Below, piece by piece: positions 45,842-54,300 of a stretch of 64,000 nucleotides of DNA. Within the stretch, counting starts at the first letter, position 1, and every line of letters begins with the position of its first letter. Under the pieces are notes generated by a model that was given only the letters and a program-made list of their open reading frames with translations, had not been told where the DNA came from and searched no databases. Position numbers and translations under genes: made by a program. Origin of the DNA: VFJZ01 sp046598415 (GTDB lineage: Bacteria; Actinomycetota; Thermoleophilia; Gaiellales; F1-60-MAGs149); assembly GCA_046598415.1 (NCBI GenBank), contig JBKJIG010000098.1, positions 73,324 through 137,323 of the forward strand, in the 5' to 3' direction.

Positions 45842-46899
45842 ACGAGGACACCCTGCAGACGATCGAGCAGTGGCGCAGCGAGGGACATCGCGTCGCCGTG
45901 TCGCAGGTGGTCCGTACGTACCGCTCCGCGCCGCGTCCGGTGGGCTCCATCTTCGCGGTCTCCGACCACGGCAAGATGGCCGGCAGCGTCTCCGGCGGGT
46001 GCGTCGAGGGCGCCATCTACGGCGAGGCGCAGGAGCTGTTCGACGGCACCGTGCCCGGCCCCCGCTACCTGCACTACGGCATCTCCGACGAGCTGGCCGG
46101 CGACGTCGGCCTGGCCTGTGGCGGCGAGCTGTGGGTATCGCTCATGGAGTCGCCCGAACGCCCGGAGCTGCGCCGCGGCGCCATCGTCACCGCCATCACC
46201 GGCCCGCAGGCCGGCACGGGCCTCGTGCTCGACCTCGACCGGGACTCGGCCGACGGCGACCTCGGGGGAGCCCCGCGCGACGCTGCCATCGAGGCGGCCC
46301 GCGAGGCGGTCGCGCGCGAGGAGTCGACCAGCATCGACCTCGGTGACGAGGGCCTGTTGTTCATCGAGGCCGTGCATCCCGCGCACCGCCTCGTGATCGT
46401 CGGCGCCGTCGATACCGCGGAAGAGGTCTGCAAGCTCGCCCGCCAGCTCGGCTGGCGCACCGTCGTGGTCGATCCGCGCGTCAAGTTCGCGACGTCGGAG
46501 CGGCTGCCGCACGCCGACCGGATCATCGGCAAGTGGGCGGAGGACGCCGCCGCCGAGGTCGACCTGGAGCAGGCCGACTCGGTGATCGTGCTGACCCATG
46601 ACGCGAAGATCGACGACCCGGCCCTGGCCTGGGCGCTCAACGCGGGCGCCAGCTACGTCGGCGCTCTCGGCTCGCGCCGCACGCAGGGCCTGCGCCAGGA
46701 GCGCCTGGTCGAGTTGGGTGTGTCCCGCGACGACGTCGAGCGCGTGTACGGCCCGATCGGTCTCGATATCGGCGGCCACACGCCGGCCGAGACGGCGATC
46801 GCGATCGTCGCCGAGGTGATCGCGCACCGCAGCGGTCGATCCGGCCGCCAGCTGGTGGCGACGACCGGTCGCATCCACCCCACGACCGAGCCGGAGTAG
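45838..46899 (+). CDS. XdhC/CoxF family molybdenum-enzyme maturation protein
   Basis: This 353-residue protein has an XdhC/CoxI N-terminal domain (RSAPRPVGSIFAVSDHGKMA and GSVSGGCVEGAIY) and a C-terminal Rossmann-like XdhC domain (LVIVGAVDTAEEVCKLARQL, LTHDAKIDDPAL, GALGSRRTQ). XdhC binds and sulfurates the Mo cofactor before insertion into molybdenum hydroxylases. Together with the MoxR and CoxE genes it forms a three-gene maturation operon, yet no coxMSL/xdh structural genes lie in the window, so the client enzyme must be encoded elsewhere. It ends before a palindrome cluster. Confidence 0.92.
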   Translation: MNEDTLQTIEQWRSEGHRVAVSQVVRTYRSAPRPVGSIFAVSDHGKMAGSVSGGCVEGAIYGEAQELFDGTVPGPRYLHYGISDELAGDVGLACGGELWVSLMESPERPELRRGAIVTAITGPQAGTGLVLDLDRDSADGDLGGAPRDAAIEAAREAVAREESTSIDLGDEGLLFIEAVHPAHRLVIVGAVDTAEEVCKLARQLGWRTVVVDPRVKFATSERLPHADRIIGKWAEDAAAEVDLEQADSVIVLTHDAKIDDPALAWALNAGASYVGALGSRRTQGLRQERLVELGVSRDDVERVYGPIGLDIGGHTPAETAIAIVAEVIAHRSGRSGRQLVATTGRIHPTTEPE

Positions 46900-46908
46900 C
46901 GGCCCCGG

Positions 46909-47006
46909 CCGTTTCGGCGCCAGGCGCCGAACGGTCAATCCGCGGCGTTTCCGTGCCTGGCACGGATCCGTCAGCCCGCGGCGCTTCCGTGCCTGGCACG
47001 GAAGCG
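46909..47006. repeat. Three palindromes in the xdhC / L,D-transpeptidase convergent gap
   Basis: CCGTT-T-CGGCGCC-A-GGCGCCG-AACGG spans 46909-46934. Two GTGCCTGGCAC units follow (about 46949-46966 and 46982-47006); the second is perfect (CGCTTCCGTGCC-T-GGCACGGAAGCG). The core matches the palindrome at 22276-22306. Confidence 0.75.
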
Positions 47007-47053
47007 ACAACGCCGTGATGCTGACAGCCGTCGGCACCGTGGCCGGGACCGGC

Positions 47054-47899
47054 TCAGGCTCGAACCTCGACCGGTGTCCCCGTCGGCGCGAGCTTCATGA
47101 TCCGCAGGATGTTCTCGTTCGTCACGCGGATGCAGCCGTTCGAGGCGCGCGTGCCGATCAGGCTCGGAGCGTTGGTGCCGTGGATGGCGATCGGGTTGCC
47201 GGCGGCCCACCCCTGCTCGGCCTCGGAGTAGGCGGCGATGCCCAGCAGCCCCGGCCCGTACGGCCCCGCCTTGTCGGTGAGGGTGTACCGCACGTCGACG
47301 TAGAACGACCCGATCGGCGTCGGCGTCTCGGTGTGTCCGATCGCGATCGGCACGCGCAGGACACGCTCGCCCAGCCGGTACAGGTCGAGCTGGCGCGCCG
47401 AGAGGTCGACCTGAATCCGCGTGCCGGTCGTCTCCGACACCAGGCCGCTTGCCTTCACCCAGCCCGTGACGCCGTTCGGCTTGGCCGGCAGGCGCACGCG
47501 GTACCACGTCGGGTTGCAGTCCGCGTCGACGCGCTTGCCCACCGCGAGCAGCACCTGGCGCGTGCCGTAGACGCTCTTCGGCTGCAGGCGGACGACGACG
47601 GCGGAGGAGGCCTTCGGCGCCCGGCGGGCCACGGTCTTTTTGGTGACGTAGAGGATCGTCGCGGTGCGGTCGGTGGTCGCGCGCCTGGTGCCGCGCTTGC
47701 ACGCGGGAGAGGCGGCGACGGGCGCGGCGACAGTTTCGGGAGCGGCCTCGGGCGTGGTCGCGGGCGCTGCTGCCGCAGCCGCGGCGGGCCCGGTGGCCGC
47801 CGGCACCGTGACCGTCGGCGACGAGCCCGATCCGGTGTCGCCGCAGCCGGCTACGAGGAGCGCCAGGAGCGCTGCGCAGAGGAGCCGCATGCAGCGCAT
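47054..47899 (-). CDS. L,D-transpeptidase (YkuD domain) lipoprotein
   Basis: This 281-residue protein has a lipoprotein signal with a good lipobox (LLVAGC), an Ala/Pro/Thr-rich linker (about 25-65) and an SH3-like stretch (ILYVTKKTVARRAPK to TWYRVRLP). The YkuD catalytic domain has HGTNAPSLIGTRASNGCIRV, holding the catalytic His and Cys. It forms 3-3 peptidoglycan cross-links or attaches proteins outside the membrane. The ATG at 47899 has TAGTGT 6 nt upstream. A second ATG at 47890 would also keep the signal peptide. The 45-nt shared element lies 63 nt upstream. Confidence 0.93.
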   Translation of the reverse strand: MRCMRLLCAALLALLVAGCGDTGSGSSPTVTVPAATGPAAAAAAAPATTPEAAPETVAAPVAASPACKRGTRRATTDRTATILYVTKKTVARRAPKASSAVVVRLQPKSVYGTRQVLLAVGKRVDADCNPTWYRVRLPAKPNGVTGWVKASGLVSETTGTRIQVDLSARQLDLYRLGERVLRVPIAIGHTETPTPIGSFYVDVRYTLTDKAGPYGPGLLGIAAYSEAEQGWAAGNPIAIHGTNAPSLIGTRASNGCIRVTNENILRIMKLAPTGTPVEVRA

Positions 47900-47905
47900 T
47901 TTCTC

Positions 47906-47911
47906 ACACTA
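47906..47911 (-). promoter_or_regulatory. Leaderless-type -10 (TAGTGT) for the L,D-transpeptidase gene
   Basis: On the minus strand TAGTGT ends 6 nt before ATG 47899. The shared 45-nt element begins 51 nt farther upstream. Confidence 0.6.
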
Positions 47912-47961
47912 GTTGGGGAAAGACGTCGCCGGTCGAGCCTGCAAGGTGTCGGAGCCGCTGC

Positions 47962-48006
47962 GGCGTGCAGCTCTCGTCGGATGCCGTCAAGAGTCGCAAG
48001 CGCGGA
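47962..48006 (-). repeat. 45-nt shared element, copy B
   Basis: It matches copy A at 13338-13382 (39 of 45 identical, no gaps), in the same orientation relative to the cell-wall gene downstream. It lies between the divergent L,D-transpeptidase and thioesterase promoters. Confidence 0.75.
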
Positions 48007-48053
48007 CCCATCGCAGCCCCGGCGGCGCAGCAACCCCAGGCAGCCTCTCTACG

Positions 48054-48059
48054 TATGCT
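48054..48059 (+). promoter_or_regulatory. Leaderless-type -10 (TATGCT) that decides the thioesterase start
   Basis: TATGCT ends 7 nt before GTG 48067. The in-frame ATG at 48055 lies inside the hexamer and so is unlikely to be the start. Confidence 0.6.
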
Positions 48060-48066
48060 TGCCGGC

Positions 48067-48504
48067 GTGCGCCACACCCTCGACCCGCCGCTCGACCCCG
48101 GCGCGTACTCCTTCGCACAGACGGTGCGCGTGCGGTTCGCCGAGACCGACGCGATGGGCATCGCGCACCACGGCAGCTACCTGCCCTGGCTGGAGGAGGC
48201 GCGGGTCGGCTACCTGCGCGCCTGCGGCCACCCGTACACCGAGGTGCGCGCGGGCGGGCACGACATCGCCGTCGTCGAGTGCCATCTGCGGTACCGGGCC
48301 TCGCCGGTGTTCGAGGACGAGCTGACCGTCCACTGCCTGGTCGCGCCGCCCACCCGCGCGACGTTCGAGATCGCGTACCTGGTGCGGCGCGGCGAGCAGG
48401 CGATGGCGACCGCGGTGACGGTTCACGCGTTTCTCGAGTCTGCGACGGGCCGCCCGCTGAGGCCACCCGATTGGGTACGCGACATCGCCACGCCGCTGCC
48501 CTAG
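48067..48504 (+). CDS. Acyl-CoA thioesterase (4-hydroxybenzoyl-CoA thioesterase type)
   Basis: This 145-residue hotdog-fold protein has the hallmark VRFAETDAMGIAHHGSYLPW with the catalytic Asp in ETDAMG, then EEARVGYLR. It belongs to the YbgC/4HBT group that hydrolyses acyl-CoA thioesters; the natural acyl group is unknown. GTG 48067 gives VRHTLDPPLDPG at the N-terminus and agrees with the promoter. Its stop codon TAG is part of the promoter hexamer of the next gene. Confidence 0.87.
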   Translation: MRHTLDPPLDPGAYSFAQTVRVRFAETDAMGIAHHGSYLPWLEEARVGYLRACGHPYTEVRAGGHDIAVVECHLRYRASPVFEDELTVHCLVAPPTRATFEIAYLVRRGEQAMATAVTVHAFLESATGRPLRPPDWVRDIATPLP

Positions 48505-48507
48505 TGT
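48502..48507 (+). promoter_or_regulatory. Leaderless-type -10 (TAGTGT) for the cupredoxin gene
   Basis: TAGTGT contains the thioesterase stop and ends 6 nt before GTG 48514. Confidence 0.55.
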
Positions 48508-48513
48508 CAGGGG

Positions 48514-48840
48514 GTGCGCACCCGCATCGCACTCACCCTCGCGGCTCTGACAGTCGCTGTCGCCGCGCCCGCCGCAGACGCCGTCACGAAGAGCGTCCGG
48601 CTCGAGTCGAAGACCTTCGCGCCCGCGACGATCACGATCCACGCCGGCGACGGCATCCGCTTCCGGTGGATCTCCGGCTACCACAACATCCGCCGGGCCA
48701 GCGGGCCGTCGTTCACGGCGGTGCGGAGCCGCAGCACGGGCACCGTGCGCCGCACGTTCCCGACGATCGGCCGGTACCGACTGGTCTGCACGATCCACCG
48801 CGACCTCGGCATGTACCTCACCGTCCGCGTCAGACGCTGA
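48514..48840 (+). CDS. Cupredoxin-like exported copper protein
   Basis: This 108-residue protein has an N-terminal signal peptide (RIALTLAALTVAVAAPAADA) and a plastocyanin/azurin-like fold: KTFAPATITIHAGDGIRFRW, a first copper-ligand His in YHNIRR, and the C-terminal ligand loop CTIHRDLGM with Cys, His and Met. A full type 1 copper site is therefore present. It would carry electrons or bind copper outside the membrane; no partner oxidase or copper gene is adjacent. It lies between two genes with their own promoters. Confidence 0.88.
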   Translation: MRTRIALTLAALTVAVAAPAADAVTKSVRLESKTFAPATITIHAGDGIRFRWISGYHNIRRASGPSFTAVRSRSTGTVRRTFPTIGRYRLVCTIHRDLGMYLTVRVRR

Positions 48841-48842
48841 AG

Positions 48843-48848
48843 TACGGT
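48843..48848 (+). promoter_or_regulatory. Leaderless-type -10 (TACGGT) for the IMPDH gene
   Basis: TACGGT ends 6 nt before GTG 48855. Confidence 0.55.
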
Positions 48849-48854
48849 GCGGGC

Positions 48855-50288
48855 GTGCCCGAGTTCCCCCTCGCCCTCACGTACGACGACGTGCTGCTGG
48901 TGCCGCGCAGGTCGGGTATCGGATCGCGGGCCGACGTCGACACCTCGGCGCGGCTGACCCGGAAGCTGACGATCACCGCGCCGATCGTGGCCGCCAACAT
49001 GGAGACGGTGACCGAGGCGCGCATGGCCATCGCGATGGCGCGCGCCGGCGGGCTCGGCGTCATCCACCGCTTCCTGCCGCTCGACCAGCAGGTGGCGGAG
49101 GTGGAACGTGTCAAGCGCGCCGAGAACCTCGTGATCGCCCAGCCGTACGCGATCGCGGCCGACGCGACCATCGCGGCGGCGCTCGAGGTGATGCGCACCC
49201 GCGAGGTGAGGAGCCTGCTGGTGACCGCGTCCGACGGGCGCCTCGGCGGCATCCTCACGACGCGCGACCTGGTGCTCGCCGAGCCCGGCGACACCGTCGG
49301 GCAGCACGCCACGCCGCGCGAGCGCCTGGTGACCGCGAGCCCTGGCATCGACCTGGACGAGGCACGGCAGCTGCTGCACCGCCACCGGCTCGAGAAGCTG
49401 CCGTTGCTCGACGACGACGGCTTCGTCGCCGGCCTCGTCACGATGCGCGACCTGATGGCGCTGCGCGAGCGCCCGCGCGCGTCGAAGGACGATCACGGCC
49501 AGCTGCTGGTGGGCGCCGCCATCGGCGTGCGCGGCGACTGGCTGGAGCGCGCCGCGGCGCTCGTGGCGGCGGGCGCCGACGCGCTCGTGCTCGACATCGC
49601 CCACGGCCACGCCGACCACGCCGTCCGCGCGCTGGAGCATCTTCGCAGCGAACTCCCCGACGCGCAGCTGGTGGCCGGCAACGTCGCCACCGGCGAGGGC
49701 GCCGACGACCTCTGCAACGCCGGCGCCGACGCCGTCAAGGTCGGCGTCGGTCCCGGCTCCGCCTGCACCACGCGCATCGTCGCCGGCGTCGGCGTGCCGC
49801 AGCTGACGGCCGTGCTCGACGCCGTCGCGGCGTGCGCCAAGCACGACGTGCCGGTGATCGCCGACGGCGGCATCCGCGAGCCCGGTGACGTCGCGAAGGC
49901 GATCGCCGCCGGCGCCGAGACCGTGATGGTCGGCAACCTGCTGGCCGGCACCGACGAGAGCCCGGGCCGGCTGGTCTCCCGCGGCGGCCAGAAGTTCAAG
50001 GTGTACCGCGGCATGGCCTCGGCCGAGGCGACCCGCATCCGGATGGCGGCCGAGGGATTCGAGCCGCCCGAGGGCACCGAGTTCGCGCAGGTGGTGCCGG
50101 AGGGCGTCGAGGCGACGGTGCCGCACCGCGGCGAGGCGGGCCTGGTCGTGCACCGGCTGGTCGGCGGTCTGCGCTCGGCGATGAGCTACGCCGACGCGCA
50201 CACGATCGCCGAGTTCCACGCCAACGCGCGGTTCGTGCGCATCACCACGGCCGGGCTCATCGAGTCCCGCCCGCACGATCTGCACTGA
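48855..50288 (+). CDS. guaB: Inosine-5'-monophosphate dehydrogenase family protein
   Basis: This 477-residue protein has LTYDDVLLVPRRSGI at the N-terminus and a Bateman module with two CBS repeats (about 90-205). The catalytic loop is GVGPGSACTTR, where the usual form is GSICTTR, with the nucleophile Cys kept. ADGGIREPGDVAKAIAAGA, and a C-terminal GGLRSAMSYADAHTIAEF followed by ITTAGLIESRPHD, complete the IMPDH pattern. It makes XMP from IMP with NAD. GMP reductase of the GuaB1 kind is an alternative, because the catalytic loop is unusual and a genome may carry both. GTG is fixed by the promoter. Confidence 0.88.
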   Translation: MPEFPLALTYDDVLLVPRRSGIGSRADVDTSARLTRKLTITAPIVAANMETVTEARMAIAMARAGGLGVIHRFLPLDQQVAEVERVKRAENLVIAQPYAIAADATIAAALEVMRTREVRSLLVTASDGRLGGILTTRDLVLAEPGDTVGQHATPRERLVTASPGIDLDEARQLLHRHRLEKLPLLDDDGFVAGLVTMRDLMALRERPRASKDDHGQLLVGAAIGVRGDWLERAAALVAAGADALVLDIAHGHADHAVRALEHLRSELPDAQLVAGNVATGEGADDLCNAGADAVKVGVGPGSACTTRIVAGVGVPQLTAVLDAVAACAKHDVPVIADGGIREPGDVAKAIAAGAETVMVGNLLAGTDESPGRLVSRGGQKFKVYRGMASAEATRIRMAAEGFEPPEGTEFAQVVPEGVEATVPHRGEAGLVVHRLVGGLRSAMSYADAHTIAEFHANARFVRITTAGLIESRPHDLH

Positions 50289-50311
50289 GCCTGGCGCCGC
50301 CCTCGGCACGC

Positions 50312-50317
50312 CATACT
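50312..50317 (+). promoter_or_regulatory. Near-consensus -10 (CATACT) for the amidase gene
   Basis: CATACT ends 7 nt before GTG 50325. It deviates from TANNNT in the first base, like the boxes at 62784-62809. Confidence 0.45.
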
Positions 50318-50324
50318 GCGGGGC

Positions 50325-51461
50325 GTGTCGGACCCGCTGAACATCTTCATCACCCGCTGCGAGACGAGCGGCACGCGCCGCTGCGGCGTCAAGGACCTGT
50401 TCCACACCGCCGGCGTGCGGACGACGTACGGCTCGCGCGTCTACGGCGACCACGTACCCACCAGGGATGCGGTCGCCTGGCAGCGACTGGCCGCCGACGG
50501 CTGGACGCTGGCCGGCAAGACGAACCTGCACGAGTTCGCCTACGGCACCTCGTCGCAGAACCCCTGGTACGGCACGATCGGCAACCCGCACAACCCGGAG
50601 CGCGTCGCCGGCGGCTCGTCGGGCGGCTCGGCCGCGGGCATCGTGACGGGGGACTTCGAGCTGGGCCTCGGCACTGACACGGCCGGCTCGATCCGCATCC
50701 CGGCGTCGTGGTGCGGCGTCGTCGGCTTCAAGCCCTCGCACGGCGCGGTGCCATCCGACGGCTGCTTCGCGCTGGTGCCGTGGGTCGACCATGTCGGCCC
50801 GATCGCGGCCGACGTCGCGACCTGCGCCGACACGTTCGCCGTGCTGGCGCAGCGGCCCCGCGCGACCGCCGCCGACGCCTCGTCGCTGGACGCCGTGGTG
50901 GTCGATGCGATCGACGGCATCACGGTCGAGCCGTCCGTCGCGGCCGCGTTCGCCGCCGCGATCGATCGGCTGCGCGAGGCCGGCGTCGCCACGACGACGA
51001 GCGACTGGGAACGCCTGCCGCAGGGCATCGTGCAGATGCGGCTGATGGCTGCGGCCCACGTGCACCGCAAGACGTTCCCCTCCCAGCGCGACCTCTACGG
51101 ACCCGACGTGGCCGGCAAGCTCGACCGCGGGCTCGAGCCGCTGGACGAGGCCGGGCAGCTCGCGCACCTGGCGGAGGCCGAGCGCTGGAAGGCCGGCTGC
51201 CGGCAGCGCCTCGGCGGCGCGCAGCTGGTGATCATGCCGACGATTCCGATCGGCCCGCCGCCGCTCGACGTGGACGAGGTATCGCTCCGCGGCACGGTCT
51301 TCGCGCACACGCAGCTGTTCAACCATCTCGGCTGGCCGTCGATCACGATTCCCTGCGGCGTCGACGCCGACGGCATGCCGGTCGGGATGATGCTGTCAGG
51401 GCCGGGCGACGATGTCGTGCTGGGTGCGGCGCTCGCGCTGGAGGGCGCGATCCGCGGCTGA
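50325..51461 (+). CDS. Amidase signature family hydrolase
   Basis: This 378-residue protein has the Ser-cisSer-Lys triad: Lys23 in CGVKDLFHTAG, Ser98 in AGGSSGGSAAG and Ser122 in TDTAGSIRIPASWCG. It hydrolyses amides of unknown structure; GatA is unlikely without gatB and gatC. Most relatives are 450 or more residues and carry about 50 more residues before the catalytic Lys, which are absent here, and the C-terminal half is compact. The GTG start is fixed by the promoter. It ends tail to tail with the LLM gene. Confidence 0.88.
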   Translation: MSDPLNIFITRCETSGTRRCGVKDLFHTAGVRTTYGSRVYGDHVPTRDAVAWQRLAADGWTLAGKTNLHEFAYGTSSQNPWYGTIGNPHNPERVAGGSSGGSAAGIVTGDFELGLGTDTAGSIRIPASWCGVVGFKPSHGAVPSDGCFALVPWVDHVGPIAADVATCADTFAVLAQRPRATAADASSLDAVVVDAIDGITVEPSVAAAFAAAIDRLREAGVATTTSDWERLPQGIVQMRLMAAAHVHRKTFPSQRDLYGPDVAGKLDRGLEPLDEAGQLAHLAEAERWKAGCRQRLGGAQLVIMPTIPIGPPPLDVDEVSLRGTVFAHTQLFNHLGWPSITIPCGVDADGMPVGMMLSGPGDDVVLGAALALEGAIRG

Positions 51462-52400
51462 TCAGCCGGCGGCGGCCTCGGCCATCGCCACCAGTTGCCG
51501 GCACAGCTCGCCGACCTCGGCCGGGTCGTCGGTGTACATCGACGGCTTGAAGCAGATCGACGTGTAGCCGGCGGCCAGCTGGGCCGGCACCGAGGCGAAC
51601 GCCTCCGCCACGTCGGCCGTCGAGGTGGCGTCGGGGAAGCGGCCGCGGATGCCACCGATCATCTCCAGGTCGGCGATGTCGCGGCCGGCCGCGACCATGG
51701 CGACGCGCAGGCGCTCGAGCTCCTCCGGCGTCGGCGAGCCGAACGGGTGGAAGCCGTGGCCGTACCGGACGATGCGGCGCAGCAGCGCGCCGTGCAGCGA
51801 CATGCCGCCGAACCACATCCGCGGCCCGTCGGGACGGAACGGCTTTGGCTCCAGATACACGTCGTGGAACGAGAAGTTCCGGCCCTCGAACGACGCGGGC
51901 GACGACGTCCAGGCATGCTCCATCGCCACCAGCTGCTCGTCCAGGATGGCGCCGCGCTGATGGAACGGCACGCCCAGCGCCTCGTACTCGTCCCGGTGCC
52001 ACGACACCGTCGGCTGCACGACGAGGCGACCCTCGGCCAGCAGGTCGAGCGTCGCGAGCTGCTTGGCGAGCAGCAGCGGGTGGCGCAGCGGAGCGATCAC
52101 CGCCGCGAGGGCGATGCGGATCTTCGAGGTGGCGGCCGCGATCGCGCCGGCCAGCACGATCGAGTCGGGCCACGGCGTCGCCGGATCCTGGTTGCCGGGC
52201 GCCGCGTAGTCGCGCGGGTTGCCCATGATGCCGTCGGCGCCCGCCGACGGGCCCATCACGACGTGCTCGGAGATCATCACGGTGTCGATGCCGGCCTGCT
52301 CCGCCTCGACGGCCATGCGGACGAGGGCGCGGAGGTCGCGCGGCGAGACGAGCGTCCAATTCTCGCTCAGCACGAGCACCAGGCGGGGCGGTGTGGTCAC
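51462..52400 (-). CDS. LLM class (luciferase-like, probably F420-dependent) oxidoreductase
   Basis: This 312-residue TIM-barrel protein has VLSENWTLVSPRDLRALVRM near the start, IDTVMISEHVVMGP, IRIALAAVIAPLRHPLLLAK, LDLLAEGRLVVQPTVSWHRDEY and WFGGMSLHGALLRR, the luciferase-like monooxygenase pattern. In actinobacteria such proteins often use F420, but FMN cannot be excluded. GTG 52400 is preferred over the in-frame ATG 52409, because TAGGAT (52413-52408) ends 7 nt before it and would overlap the ATG. The substrate is unknown. Confidence 0.88.
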   Translation of the reverse strand: MTTPPRLVLVLSENWTLVSPRDLRALVRMAVEAEQAGIDTVMISEHVVMGPSAGADGIMGNPRDYAAPGNQDPATPWPDSIVLAGAIAAATSKIRIALAAVIAPLRHPLLLAKQLATLDLLAEGRLVVQPTVSWHRDEYEALGVPFHQRGAILDEQLVAMEHAWTSSPASFEGRNFSFHDVYLEPKPFRPDGPRMWFGGMSLHGALLRRIVRYGHGFHPFGSPTPEELERLRVAMVAAGRDIADLEMIGGIRGRFPDATSTADVAEAFASVPAQLAAGYTSICFKPSMYTDDPAEVGELCRQLVAMAEAAAG

Positions 52401-52407
52401 GCACGGC

Positions 52408-52413
52408 ATCCTA
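52408..52413 (-). promoter_or_regulatory. Leaderless-type -10 (TAGGAT) that decides the LLM start
   Basis: On the minus strand TAGGAT spans the LtrA stop codon and ends 7 nt before GTG 52400. Confidence 0.55.
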
Positions 52414-53586
52414 CGACGCCGGCTGCTGCTCGGCGACACGGCGCCGGCGGGCGTCGTGCACGAGCAGCGCGACGAGCACCAGGATCGCCGCGACCGCGAG
52501 CGTCACCAGCGCCAGCTCGAACACCGCACCCATCACCGCCAACGCGACCAGCACGATCAGCGCGACGGTCCACGGCTTGCTCGTGCGCTTGATCATCCGG
52601 AACCGGAACAGCAGGTGCCCGAGCAGGTACACGGCCGGACCGCCCACGATCGCAAACGACTCGAACACCGACGCGTGGTGCCCCGGGTGGGCGATCACCA
52701 GCTCGTCGCCGACCGCCGTCAGGACGATGCCGGCCACGATCGGAACGTGCAGGTACGTGTAGGCGTCGCGGCCGAGCTGCCCCGCGTCGTCGCCCGCGTT
52801 CGCGAGGTGTGCCTGCGCGTATCCCGCGATGCGATCGAAGTAGAGCCACCACAACGCGGCCGACCCGAGGAAGCAGACCGTCAGCGCGGCGATGGTGGCA
52901 CCGTCGGCACCCGCATCGGAAGCCGTCGCCCCGGTGACGACGATCGACTCGCCCAGCGCGATGATGATGAACAGCTGGAACCGCTCGGCGAAGTGCGCGC
53001 CCTCGATCGTCCACTCCTCGAACCGGCTCGATCCGAGCCCCGGCGTCCAGTACCGGAGCGAGGGTGCGGCATAGTCCATCGCCAGCGCCGCGACCCACAC
53101 CACCACGCGCGCATTGCCCTCGAGCAGGCCGCCGGCGATCCACAGCGGTGCGCTCGCGCTGCTCCACGCGAGCAGGCGGCGAAAGGACGGCCCGTACTCC
53201 GAGTCGCGCTCCGTGACCGACACGTTGAACACGTTGCGGCCCATCTGGAGCGCCACGTAGGCGGCCGCGAACAGCATGCCGTCGCTGGTGAACGCCTGCG
53301 GCACGGCGACCGACATCAGCAGGCTCGCGAGCATGCCGCCGATCAGGATCAGGCGCACCGGCACTGCGTCGGGGTCGAACCAGTTCGCCATCCACGTCGT
53401 GTTGATCCACGCCCACCACACCACCAGCAGCAGGAACGCTGTGCGCAGCAGGCCACCGGCGGACGGGTCGACCAGCAGCGCGTGCGAGAGCTGCGTGACC
53501 GCGAAGACGTAGACGAGGTCGAAGAACAGCTCGAGCCACGTCGCCCGCTGCTCCTCGCCGGTTTGCTCGCGGAAGTGGCGGGGCAT
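52411..53586 (-). CDS. Low temperature requirement A (LtrA) family membrane protein
   Basis: This 391-residue polytopic protein has about ten to twelve membrane helices. It begins MPRHFREQTGEEQRATWLEL, then FFDLVYVFAVTQLSHAL, the conserved LtrA family N-terminus. Other conserved pieces are WWAWINTTWMANWFD, HFAERFQLFIIIALGESIVV and YTYLHVPIVAGIVLTAVGDE. The family was named from a Listeria cold-growth locus; its molecular function is unknown. ATG 53586 is supported by TACTCT 7 nt upstream. Confidence 0.9.
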   Translation of the reverse strand: MPRHFREQTGEEQRATWLELFFDLVYVFAVTQLSHALLVDPSAGGLLRTAFLLLVVWWAWINTTWMANWFDPDAVPVRLILIGGMLASLLMSVAVPQAFTSDGMLFAAAYVALQMGRNVFNVSVTERDSEYGPSFRRLLAWSSASAPLWIAGGLLEGNARVVVWVAALAMDYAAPSLRYWTPGLGSSRFEEWTIEGAHFAERFQLFIIIALGESIVVTGATASDAGADGATIAALTVCFLGSAALWWLYFDRIAGYAQAHLANAGDDAGQLGRDAYTYLHVPIVAGIVLTAVGDELVIAHPGHHASVFESFAIVGGPAVYLLGHLLFRFRMIKRTSKPWTVALIVLVALAVMGAVFELALVTLAVAAILVLVALLVHDARRRRVAEQQPAS

Positions 53587-53593
53587 CGAAGCG

Positions 53594-53599
53594 AGAGTA
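53594..53599 (-). promoter_or_regulatory. Leaderless-type -10 (TACTCT) for the LtrA gene
   Basis: TACTCT on the minus strand ends 7 nt before ATG 53586. Confidence 0.55.
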
Positions 53600-53645
53600 C
53601 CGTCCGGCTCGGGGGCCGGGCCGCCGGTACGCGCGAGCTATCGGG

Positions 53646-54299
53646 CTACGGTGATGGAGGCGACGCTGCCGGCGTCGGAGTCGGTCCCGAGCCGGGCAGC
53701 GCGGCCAGCGCAGCCCGCAGGATCGCGAACGCGTTCGAGCGGATCGTCTCGATCGCATCCTCCCGCGAGAGCCCGGCGACGTCCGTCAGCCACACGAATG
53801 CCTCGATCCCGAACGTGGCGCCGATGCCGTGCACGAGCCGGGCGAACTCGTCGTCAGGAAGGCGTCCGCGCAGCGGTGCGAGCGCGTCCTCGATCCAGCC
53901 GATGCGCATCGCCCGGTTCATCGGCAGGTCGGGCGGCCCGTCTCGATCCGGCTCCAACGACAGGCGCAGGACGGCGCGCTGCTCGGGCTCGTACTCGAGG
54001 ATCCTGCCGGCGTGGTCGTGCAGCAGCAGATCGAGGCGCTCGAGCGGGTCGTGTGGCGCCTCGTCGCCAAGAAGCGGCGGCGCCTCGATGTGCGGGTAGG
54101 TCGCGACCAGCAGGGCGCGCGTCGTTGGAAAGTACCGGTACGCCGTGGTGCGCGAGATGGCGGCCGCCGCAGCCGCGCCCTCCATCGTCGGCAGGATTCC
54201 GCGAGCCAGCTGGTCGCGGGCCGCGGCGATCAGCGCCGCGCGCGTCCGGAGCTTCTGGTTGACCCGACCGGTCTGCTCATATGGAACAGTCACTCCCAT
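53646..54299 (-). CDS. TetR family transcriptional regulator
   Basis: This 217-residue protein has an N-terminal helix-turn-helix (TRAALIAAARDQLARGILPT then AAAAAISRTTAYRYFPTTRA) and a C-terminal ligand-binding domain ending in an Ala/Pro tail. It is divergent from the cupin gene with a 59-nt gap containing an inverted repeat over both -10 regions, so it probably represses itself and the cupin gene. The inducing ligand is unknown. The ATG lies one base from the operator. Confidence 0.9.
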   Translation of the reverse strand: MGVTVPYEQTGRVNQKLRTRAALIAAARDQLARGILPTMEGAAAAAAISRTTAYRYFPTTRALLVATYPHIEAPPLLGDEAPHDPLERLDLLLHDHAGRILEYEPEQRAVLRLSLEPDRDGPPDLPMNRAMRIGWIEDALAPLRGRLPDDEFARLVHGIGATFGIEAFVWLTDVAGLSREDAIETIRSNAFAILRAALAALPGSGPTPTPAASPPSP

Positions 54300-54300
54300 G

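Noticed and set aside
48055..48066. ATG 48055 as the thioesterase start.
   Set aside because: It lies within the TATGCT -10 hexamer that is 7 nt before GTG 48067.
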